Below the pieces are notes generated by a model. That model was not told the DNA's origin, ran no database searches, and was given only the letters and a program-made list of their open reading frames with translations. The translations under genes and the position numbers were made by a program. Below are positions 56,035 through 64,000 of a DNA stretch of 64,000 bases, piece after piece; position 1 is the first letter of the stretch, and the number at the start of each line of letters is the position of its first letter. Source of the DNA: Periplaneta americana (Eukaryota; Arthropoda; Insecta; Blattodea; Blattidae). The stretch lies in the NCBI RefSeq assembly GCF_040183065.1, contig NC_091121.1, positions 68,058,787 to 68,122,786 on the forward strand, in the 5' to 3' direction.

Positions 56035-56740
56035 TTAATAATTTATATCAGAGACAGGGAGAGAAAAAAACTCATCCGGCCTTAATTAAGGATGACCACG
56101 AGGATCCGGAAATTAATAGCAAATAAATATGATTAATTAAATATGAATATTGTTATAAAAATAAAATGTAATAATTAAGCACCATTGATTATCAATTATA
56201 AAATAAAATTTTAGAAGATGACTATAAAATTATACTTATAAATAAAAGATTTTATTTAAAATTAGCATATCCTTAATTAAGGCCTTCTGAGTGGTATAAA
56301 TGAAATTGTATAATCTGCAGGGAATCTTTGAGAATTTGCGAGCTGATTTTTTGAATTTCAAAAGATGATATTGATAATTGTTTTAAAAAACGATATGTAA
56401 ATTTTGGTAAAGAACTCCGAGCATCAAAAAATAAACCTGTCACTGATCAATTGAAGAGAGGGATGTTATACTTGGGATGCAAGGTTCATAAATGGCCCTC
56501 TTTTCCTGATCAACCTGATGAGCTTGGTTTTAGATCTCTCTCCATGCGTATAGTTGATCTATGATAATAGTCTTTTGTTGTTGCCTGTACCTAAGAAACT
56601 TTTATTGCATATGATTTCCTAGGTTTTCTTATCAATTATCTTAATTTTTCTCTTTCTTTCAAATTGTCACATATATAATTGTTTTTAATCATTGTTCATT
56701 GTGAATTAATTAGTAGGCCGATAATCGAACCCTTATATAG
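56035..56740. other. No recognised gene
   Basis: AT-rich DNA with no convincing frame or terminus. Confidence 0.3.
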
Positions 56741-56744
56741 GGCG

Positions 56745-57415
56745 GCTTTTGTTGATACATAATAAGAAAACTGCTTTGAGACCTTTACAAATTATTCAAA
56801 ATAGAGCTTTAAGAAATTTACTGGGTTTTCATTATTTGACTCCAGTTAATATCTATATCAATTTTCTTTCTTTCTACCAGTTGAATCAATTATCAAATTA
56901 GGTGCTGCCATTTTCATGTACAAAGTTATTCACAATTTAAGACATAGTAATATTACATTTCAGTTTAATAAAGATATACATACTTATTTAACAAGACAAA
57001 AAGACAATATTTTTTTTCTCAGCATAGCTCAGTACTTATGGAAGGAAAGGACTTAACCATTTTTTAACAACAACTTTTAACCAACTTCCTTTAGAATATA
57101 GAATTTTACCAAATTGCCGGTGTTTTAAGAATTGTTTAAAAATATGTTTTTGGGAAGATTATTTATTTTAATTCTCAGTTAATTTATTTATTTCATGGTT
57201 TCAAACTTTTTCTTCTTTCTGCCCAAAATTTTATGTCATCTTATTATTTGTTCTTATTTTGCTTTCTTTCTTTCTTTCATAAATTCTTGTGTTATTGTTT
57301 GTTTTCACAGACTGTAGTTTCATGAATTTTTCAATTACATTGTATAACATATGTATGTGTTCTTGTATAGCCCCTACATATGAGTTATACTCGTTGGAGC
57401 ATACTCAATAAATTA
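56745..57415 (+). mobile_element. LINE C-terminal and 3' UTR relic
   Basis: The plus strand reads LRPLQIIQNRALRNLLGFHY and TPVNIYINF, then, after frameshifts, GAAIFMYKVIHNLRHSN and finally NQLPLEYRILPN. These are the usual thumb and C-terminal blocks of a CR1/Jockey-type reverse transcriptase. An AT-rich 3' UTR ends in AATAAATT and an A-rich tail near 57410. Several frameshifts mark it as old. Confidence 0.8.
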
Positions 57416-57644
57416 AAAAAAATATATATATATCTGTTCAGAGTCAAAATTAGATGGCAAAAGAAAATAAAGGAACAATGTGTGATTATGTGAGAGAATC
57501 CTTCAATCTACAAAAACTATTAGTTAAGGAGTAACCAAATCAGTAATCTTTCGAAAAAATAAACATTCGGAATATTGAATTCGGAGAAATGATCCTGAAT
57601 CCTGTTAAACAGTTAAGTAAATATGTCAAACGATGAATATAATA

Positions 57645-57685
57645 GTAATGATAATAATAATAATAATATAATAATAATAATAATA

Positions 57686-57720
<35 letters not shown>
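57645..57720. repeat. (TAA)n microsatellite
   Basis: TAA units with a few ATA interruptions. Confidence 0.95.
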
Positions 57721-57879
57721 GATTTAAGTATAGTAAATATAGTGAATAGTGAGTTTATTATGGTAATATATAGAACTAGAATTCTTTACAGGTCATGAAT
57801 AAGCACAGGATAAGAACAGAAAGTTAAAGTGTGATATTTTAGTATTGATAGTATAGTAGATGCACAGTATTAAATAGTA

Positions 57880-58032
57880 CTTCTTCATATACTGAATAAT
57901 CTTTGTTCCTTAAGGCAGTTGCTAATATAGATCTTACTGTATGATGCCGCGTATTTCGTGGACAGGCCCCCAGAACATGGGCAAGGGTTTCAACCTCCCT
58001 GTCACAACGTCGACAGAGGTTACTGCCCGAAG
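57880..58032 (-). pseudogene. R2-type LINE fragment with CCHC knuckle
   Basis: The minus strand is open for about 50 codons: GRSSGSNLCRRCDREVETLA, HVLGACPRN, TRHHTVRSILATAL, SVYEE. The zinc knuckle C-x2-C-x8-H-x4-C is complete. Base for base it parallels 60010-59850, of which it is a direct repeat 2 kb away. Confidence 0.8.
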
Positions 58033-58034
58033 AC

Positions 58035-58310
58035 CTGCCAGAGTTGCTGAATTAAGAAGTTCTTCATAGTGCTAGTGAAACTATATGTTATATTTGTATT
58101 TGATAATTATGGGAATGACGAATTTGAACTAGAATGCATCAAATCCACTATGTCTACACAAGACTGATGAAAAATAAATAAAATGACGTTCCATGTTCAC
58201 GGTTTTAAAATTTCAGTGTCTGATTTATGGCATTTCCTCCTAAACTCCTCTTAAGACATTATTTATCATTTAAAAGCTCTACATGACCTCATTCATAAAT
58301 TATACTGCAT
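58035..58310. other. No recognisable feature
   Basis: AT-rich, non-coding DNA between two LINE fragments. Confidence 0.3.
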
Positions 58311-58312
58311 AC

Positions 58313-58707
58313 TTACTTACTTACTCACTGGCTTTTAAGGAACCCGGAGGTTCATTGCCGCCCTCACATAAGCCCGCCATTGATCCCTATCCTGAGCAAG
58401 ATTAATCCAGTCTCTACCATCATAACCCACCTCCCTCAAATCCATTTTAATATTATCTTCCCATCTACGTCTCGGCCTCCCCAAAGGTCTTTTTTTCACC
58501 GTCCTCCCAACTAACACTCTATATGCATTTCCATACGTGCTACATGCCCTGCCCATCTCAAACGTCTGGATTTAATGTTCCTAATTATGTCAGGTTAAGA
58601 ATACAATGCGTGCAGCTCTGCGTTGTGTAACTTTCTCCATTCTCCTGTAACTTCATCCCTCTTAGCCCCAAATATTTTTCTAAGAACCTTATGCTCAAAC
58701 ACCCTTA
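58313..58707 (-). mobile_element. RTE-clade LINE, short truncated copy with clear TSD
   Basis: Only the last part of the coding region (58707 to stop at 58332-58334) and the AGTA tail (58313-58328) are present. The protein end [18 protein letters not shown] is intact, but a deletion and frameshift lie near 58530-58556. ATAAATTATACTGCATAC at 58295-58312 and its one-mismatch twin at 58708-58725 are an 18-bp target duplication. Confidence 0.93.
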
Positions 58708-58727
58708 ATAAATTATACTACATACAT

Positions 58728-59460
58728 ATTATAATTAACGTACTGAGAAAGTAAAGAAAGAGAAAAATGCAAAATATTTGAAAGAAAGATTTTAATGGAT
58801 GTAATGATATATTCACATTGCAAATAGAAACAACCAGCTATTTAAAAGCACGTATCAGTAGGCCTGTATTAAATTATCAGGCTGTGTTTACATATTTAAT
58901 AAATCTCCAGATATTTTAATCTTAAACTTACCCAAGTGTGGTCATTTAACGTAGAAACGCTTCACCCTGTAAACTTTGAGGTGCACTCATTCTTAATTCA
59001 GACAATAGATGGATTTGAGTAATTAGACTCGGCTGGTGTTTTATCCCAAGGGAAAGGAATACTTCCTCCCTGGGCACCAATTCGCTCGACAGCTGCATAG
59101 CCCCCTAAGGGCCGTTTTGGACGTGATAGCGAATATAATAACCCTCCCGCGGTTAGAGCACATGGAGGCACCTCAATCACGTAACAGTAGTGCCACTACG
59201 CAATTTAGCGTGCATGAATACAGCTGCGAACAGAATATTAGACACTATTTTAGATTTAAGGTACCTATACTTTGTTTATTTTTTCCTGTAACCACTACAG
59301 GTTGCCATTGACAAAGCATACCATGATAGAATAAATATAGAGTAAATGCCTTGAGGCTTAATGAAACATTGTTGTTACAGTGAAAAATAACAATTTTAAA
59401 TGGATTGAAACACATAATAATATAAGAAGAAACGTCAAGAAGATGCGAATTAAAGTCATG
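58728..59460. other. No recognised gene
   Basis: AT-rich DNA, with a GC-richer patch at 59020-59200 holding a 91-codon frame without a known domain. Confidence 0.3.
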
Positions 59461-59464
59461 GTCC

Positions 59465-59662
59465 ATATGTATGATGCCTGAAAGTAGCTATTGATCCTTT
59501 GAGTGTTGCAATTATTAGATATCTTAAATTATATTTATGCTGACCAAAAGATTTACAGAAGTCGACTAGGAACCGGGGTATGGTCCCACGGGCTCCTATC
59601 ATTAGTCCTCTAATGGCGATAGATTCCAGATGGTATTTGTCCTTATAAAAATGTATTGAAGG

Positions 59663-59705
<43 letters not shown>

Positions 59706-60180
59706 CTTTCTTCCTCGTGTACTTCTGGCTGGTGTTTATGCGATTCGAATCTCACAGTAGGTTCTATGATGTAACCTTCAAGAGACGGAAGTTTAAATGC
59801 AATTATGTCGATTCTTCGAATAGTCTACTGCCCTCACTGGATATGCCGTGTACTTCTTCATATACTGAATAACCTTTGTTCCTTAAGGCTGTTGCTATTA
59901 TAGAACTTACTGTATGATGCCGCGTATTTCGTGGACAGGCCCCAGAACATGGGCAAGGGTTTCAAACTCCGTGTCACAACGTGACAGAGGTTACCGCCCG
60001 AAGACCTGCCTAGTACACTACGCACAGCTGACACGTTCGCATTCATCTTGATCGCTTCCCTCCACTCACTACAGGAAAGACCCTTGTGATTCCGGATCCA
60101 CTTATTGGCCGGGATATATTGTTGGTATAAGAGCACGCCTTTGCCTTTATGTTTTTTTCTGGGCTCAATTCTCAAACACT
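59465..60180 (-). mobile_element. R2-type (RLE-class) LINE C-terminal relic
   Basis: The minus frame 60175-59858 reads GKGVLLYQQYIPANKWIRN and CSEWREAIKMNANVSAVRSV, then loses frame inside the zinc knuckle. It resumes as RFESHKHQPEVHEEERN, is interrupted by a TA microsatellite, and continues EPSIHFYKDKYHLESIAI, GLMIGARGTIPRFLVDFCK. The same blocks in the same order occur at 30757-31424. The product would have been the endonuclease-bearing C-terminus of an R2-like protein. Confidence 0.83.
59666..59703. repeat. (AT)n microsatellite in coding remnant
   Basis: About 19 AT units split the R2-type protein between EEERN and EPSIHF, adding an IYIY run. Confidence 0.95.
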
Positions 60181-60184
60181 TTTC

Positions 60185-60697
60185 TCTTAATACTTTCCGT
60201 ACATTTCGCGTATCTGCAGTACCGTATTTGTCTCAAATATTTGCTGATTCGGTGATATTGAGTGCTGTTAGACTGGATGTAATTTCTTGGAATAATTGCC
60301 GTGTATCATGTAGGAAAGAATTATTGGATTTAAGCAATATCTTACATGCACTTATATGTTGTAAGTATAATTCCCATGCTGAACAAAATAAACCTAATCC
60401 CTTGAATTTTGTGTCTGTATACAACATATTTTATGGTACATAACGCAAACAAGCTCACGCATATACATTAATAATAAACCAAAAACACATATTAAACAAA
60501 AATATCGAAAGGTAACGCGCTGAATCACCGCTAAGCTGGCGTTACTTGCCCATGTCACTTTGTGCAGTAAGTGAAACTTGTTTGCAGGCGTACAGATGAG
60601 GAGGCGAGACCTGGCATGTGAGCTGTGCGAGCTACCAGAAAGAGAGTTTGTTTCATGATGGTTAATATTATACGAATTTACCGACATGAAAATCCAG

Positions 60698-60700
<3 letters not shown>
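60185..60700. other. No recognisable feature
   Basis: AT-rich DNA; the 112-codon plus frame (60105-60443) overlaps the R2-type relic in antisense and is not a gene. Confidence 0.35.

Positions 60701-60701
<1 letters not shown>

Positions 60702-60752
<51 letters not shown>
60702..60752. repeat. (TA)n microsatellite
   Basis: About 25 TA units. Confidence 0.97.
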
Positions 60753-60754
<2 letters not shown>

Positions 60755-61262
60755 CACAGTAGTGGCAAGAAAACCGAACCGACGGAATAATCAAATTCCC
60801 CGAAATGAGCCACTGCGCATGCCACGCCCGCATTCACAAGATAGCGAGTAATCTATTGAAATTGTTCTAGTTTCGACTGCTGACGTAGCCCATTTCGAAA
60901 GTCATTAGAAAATAAGCTGGTGAAATTCATGTTCTGGGAATAATAAGTTAATTAAGTCATAAAATATCGCTGCAATCGAAAAGTATTTGGAATAAATTTG
61001 AATAAGGAACAAAAAAAGTTTCCTTCCCAGACAGGATACGAACCACGAAAGTCTTAATTACCAGTCTATCGTGGTTCTGGAGTGAACAAGGCTCTGAAAT
61101 TGGCTACAAGGGTCGGTCCGGTTTTTTTTTTGCCACTACTATACAAGACCAGAGCAGTGCCTATTGTCACTTTTTGATCAGAAACATGGACCACGATAAG
61201 TAGTAGTTCAATAGAATAAAATTGTTTAAATCCATTGCTGGCTACACCAAGTGTGACAGGAA
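60755..61262. other. No recognised gene
   Basis: A weak tRNA-like word (TACGAACCACGAAAGTC) lies near 61029 but lacks a partner box. Otherwise nothing is seen. Confidence 0.3.
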
Positions 61263-61263
61263 A

Positions 61264-61440
61264 CAATGTACAGGGTGATTCATAAATGCTTGTACAAACT
61301 TTGGATATTAGTTCCTCATACATAAAGAAGAAAAACCTCATGTAGAAATATGTCCGGAAATGCCAAGTTTATGAGTTAAATGGAAATATTACATAAAAGC
61401 AATGTAAAAAAAAGGAGGGTATATTGAAGAATCCAAACTC
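61264..61440. other. Possible transposon terminus
   Basis: TACAGGGTGATTCATAAATG at 61269 resembles ends I recall from repeated insect elements, and the following bases (ATGTCCGGAAATGC) fit that memory. No inverse partner lies nearby. Confidence 0.3.
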
Positions 61441-61465
61441 TAGTTGTCAGGTAGGATGCCACAAA

Positions 61466-61592
61466 ACCATATTACTGATAGCTTTCTTTTATTTTTCTCT
61501 CAATATACAGGAACGTGAAAATACCATATTACTGATAGCTTTCTTTTATTTTTCTCTCAATAGACAGGAACGTGAAAATACCACATTCTAAG
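61466..61592. repeat. 57-bp tandem duplication
   Basis: ACCATATTACTGATAGCTTT starts at 61466 and again at 61523. The two 57-bp units differ at essentially one base (ATATACAGG against ATAGACAGG), and a third begins with ACCACATT at 61580. The near-identity implies a recent duplication. Confidence 0.92.
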
Positions 61593-61622
61593 AAGGAAAA
61601 TTCATAAAAAAACATGATTTTG

Positions 61623-62245
61623 CATCATCATCATCATCATCATCATCAGTAGCTGTACAACTCATTGGCTTCCTCAAGGACTCGTCTCCAACCATCGCGA
61701 TCCAAAGCTGCCATCTTCCAATTTCTCACTCCAAGAGCTCTCGCATCATCATCCACTCCATTAATCCATCTTGATCTCGGCCTTCCTTTCCTACTTGTCC
61801 CATCCGGCTGTGTTAGCATTACTCTCTTTGGGATCTCTGCCTCTTCCTTCCTTATCAGGTGTCCTGCCCATCTTAGCCTGGTTAACATTATGTATTTAGA
61901 GACTTCCACATCTTCATAAAGAGAATACAATTCTTGGTTATACCTTTTCCTCCACACACCCCTGTCACACACTGGGCCATAAACTCTGCGCAATATTTTT
62001 CTTTCAAAACACTGGAGAATTTGTTCATTATTTTTGTTCATAGTCCACGTTTCACAGGCATACAGTAGTACTGGTCTTGTGAGGGTCTTATATAACGAGA
62101 CCTTCACAGATCTTGATAATATGTTACTCTTCATATGTTGAAACAGACCAAAATAACATCTATTGGCCATCTCGACCCGTTGTTTGATTTCTTGCGTAAC
62201 ATCATTGTTCATTTGGACTATGGACTCCAAGTAAATGAAGTGGTG
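61623..62245 (-). mobile_element. Second RTE-like LINE family, C-terminal end
   Basis: The minus frame 62230-61646 is intact for about 194 codons. It includes YLESIVQMNNDVTQEIKQRV, LLYACETWTM, RILRRVYGPVC, RLRWAGHLIRKEE, GRPRSRWINGVDDDAR and RDGWRRVLEEANEL. CETWT and RWAGH are shared with the other RTE family, but the proteins differ widely. A (GAT)n tail at 61650-61623 forms the 3' end. The 5' end is truncated near 62245. The uninterrupted frame suggests a younger insertion than most here. Confidence 0.88.
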
Positions 62246-62249
62246 TACT

Positions 62250-63395
62250 AATTATGCAAGTTAACATAATATATGCACTGACGGCAGAAAAAAGGCATAA
62301 TATGCTATATAAAAGTCTAAATATGTGCTAATAAGTCTAAAATCTTCAAAAGATTACTTCCAGAAAAGGTCAAAACTTGCAGGGAAAAAGTCCGGTTATT
62401 TGGAATCGATGTCATAAAACGAAAATTTGCAAAGTTTGAGAAAATCTAACAAGCTTATATAAAAATATTAATTTGTATGGAAATCCGGGCTCTGAGAATA
62501 GCGAGAGTTAAAATTTCTCAAATGTAGTTTAATTACAGCCCTCAAAGAATGAGAAGTCCAGAAAGCCCTAGGAATAACAGATCAGAAGTATGGAACCGGA
62601 GAAGCATAAAATTTAAGTAATAATATTCAAGCAGTATGTGGTGCATATGGGCAGGACTACAGCTTGTTAACAATAGCCTACAAGAAAATGAACATATTTC
62701 TCGTCTTAGTAACTGGAGATAAATTTCCTGTATCCTATTCGAAATCGAATGAGAGTTCGCTGAATTTTTAGCTAGAAGCCCTAGTGCTGAGACCACAGAA
62801 TTTATTTCAGTATGTTGTAAAATATTACAGTCACGTCTTCATCGGAGGGAGGGGTAATGTTTAAGAATATGCAGGGTAATTAGTGGTCTCAGCGTTAGTA
62901 ATACCGGATACAAATGGGAGTACAGACGTAGGAATTCGGAGATTAAGTCAGATGAGAGGGAATCCAGGCTGTTCGTCAATGTCACACTTAAGCACCAATA
63001 AGTAGATCTTGTCAATCAAATAGTCACACTGACAGCGAATATGTTAATCAGTCAGGTAAACGTACCGTCATCAATAACCAGACGGAACAAGAATTTCAAA
63101 TGACAGGATATCGGTGCTCAGATATAAGATAAATGACAGACACTTAAAAATGTAGAGTTCACTCATATTCCCCTCTGTGAAAGCGGCACAAATTTTGTTT
63201 GACATATGCATATCGATGCCTATCATGTCAAGCATAGCTTCGTCTGGAAAGAAAGAAAATCCTGCGGTCATTTATTGCATATTTACGACATAATTATGAC
63301 AGAATTAATGTATGCAATATCAGCGCTTCCCAGTTTGCTGTAAGAAAGTGAAGTTCAGACGCGCAAAAAGAACAAGAACAGATTATAATTAATTG
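62250..63395. other. No recognised gene
   Basis: Mixed DNA. The 84- and 66-codon minus frames show no domain, and no repeat structure is evident. Confidence 0.3.
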
Positions 63396-63397
63396 AA

Positions 63398-64000
63398 ATG
63401 ATTCAATTCAATTCAATTTATTAAGCCATTAAACATACAGTGATAGGCTTCGTCATAATACAGAAGGGAGGAAAAAAACATACATTTGAAAATACACATA
63501 TAATTGAAAACATTAAAGTTTAATTAGAATGAAAATACAAAACATTTTGAAAGTATAAAACTAATGAAAACACTTCCCTCTTAATGTAATAATTGTAACT
63601 AAATGAAGAGTCCACTGCGAGAATGATGGATGTCACTTTCTTGTCGAAAATGAACCAAGACTGTCAATGCATAGCTTAAGACATACAGAATGTACATAGA
63701 TATGGCATTAACACTGATAGTCGTTATCCAGTAATGATCGGAAAATCACAGTTAAGCTTTGAGCGCTAAGCATTTCAAACTTTCAACTGCTTCTCGTGCA
63801 AAATGTATTCCAAATGACATCCATCATTCTTGCAGTGGACTCTTCAAATGTAAATAACTTTATTTATTAAAAAACAATTTCGTATGAATTTATGTTAAGA
63901 AACTCATCTACAGAGTAGAAAGGATTAATTAAAAGCCAATTATAAAATCTAGCTTTGAAACTATTGGTTGGTAACTTATAATATTGACTGGGAAGCTTAT
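63398..64000 (-). mobile_element. CR1/Jockey-group LINE 3' end, second copy, cut by window end
   Basis: It is paralogous to 51628-53290 in the same orientation. The 3' terminus is ATTCA/AATTG-rich at 63398-63420, then AACATACAG and GGCTTCGTCATAATACA. From 63850 the coding end matches 52785-52925, finishing GACTGGGAAGCTTAT. A MITE interrupts it at 63605-63845. It continues beyond the window. Confidence 0.87.
63605..63845. mobile_element. MITE family with GAAGAGTCC ends, copy 2 (241 bp)
   Basis: It is nearly identical to 42338-42584 and has the same TIRs. AAAT flanks both sides (63601-63604 and 63846-63849). The paralogous LINE has the empty site near 52765, which proves the insertion and the 4-bp duplication. 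Confidence 0.95.

Noticed and set aside
59036..59311. 91-codon plus-strand frame and its 60-codon antisense partner
   Set aside because: No domain and no relation to neighbours; a GC-richer patch explains the lack of stops.
60105..60443. 112-codon plus-strand frame
   Set aside because: It is antisense to the R2-type relic and shows no protein character.

Overview
The window looks like intergenic or intronic DNA from a large, repeat-rich insect genome. A cockroach (Blattodea, Periplaneta-like) is my best guess. The evidence is the high AT content, the many arthropod-type non-LTR retrotransposons, tRNA-headed SINEs, microsatellites, and an RTE family ending in an (AGTA)n tail that I associate with cockroach sequence. 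The host assignment is inference. I find no convincing intact host gene, no rRNA gene and no functional tRNA gene. Nearly every long open frame is either a decayed transposon protein or a low-complexity artefact.

Layout. 0-5 kb: a hairpin repeat, an RTE fragment, a CR1/Jockey-type LINE 3' half, a LINE tail with an 85-bp minisatellite, a TACA microsatellite and a SINE. 5-13 kb: DNA transposon relics defined by terminal inverted repeats (TIRs) at 6494-7663, 8310-9402, 10659-10805, 11292-11536 and 12590-13066; the last holds a Harbinger-like MITE. 13.5-16 kb: LINE 3' end and a pogo/Tigger-like element. 18-24.7 kb: a hAT C-terminal relic, an RTE-like LINE split by a hAT MITE and a SINE, its uninterrupted paralogue, and a 691-bp fold-back element. 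24.9-26.4 kb: two convergent tRNA-headed modules. 26.9-31.8 kb: Harbinger-like MITEs, a snap-back element, and a piggyBac-like element holding an R2-type retroelement ORF. 33.2-35.4 kb: a polypurine 21-bp minisatellite. 35.4-38 kb: the longest RTE copy. 39.3-39.9 kb: a Penelope GIY-YIG relic. 40.5-45 kb: a degenerate satellite broken by insertions. 45.7-49.3 kb: LINE, RTE, hAT and unknown-protein relics. 50-57.4 kb: SINE, telomere-like repeats, a LINE with nested insertions, a piggyBac-like MITE with a SINE inside, and another LINE. 57.8-64 kb: R2-type fragments, two RTE copies, and a LINE with a MITE inside.

The parts do not form a pathway. They form a layered record of insertions. Several insertions can be proved inside the window, because an uninterrupted paralogue shows the empty site and the target-site duplication (TSD) is visible. 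The most interesting unassigned signal is a pair of MITE families with different sequences. Both have termini GAAG...CTTC and sit between 4-bp duplications of AAAT or AATT. This may mark one uncharacterised transposase. I did not find a clearly new biological system beyond that.
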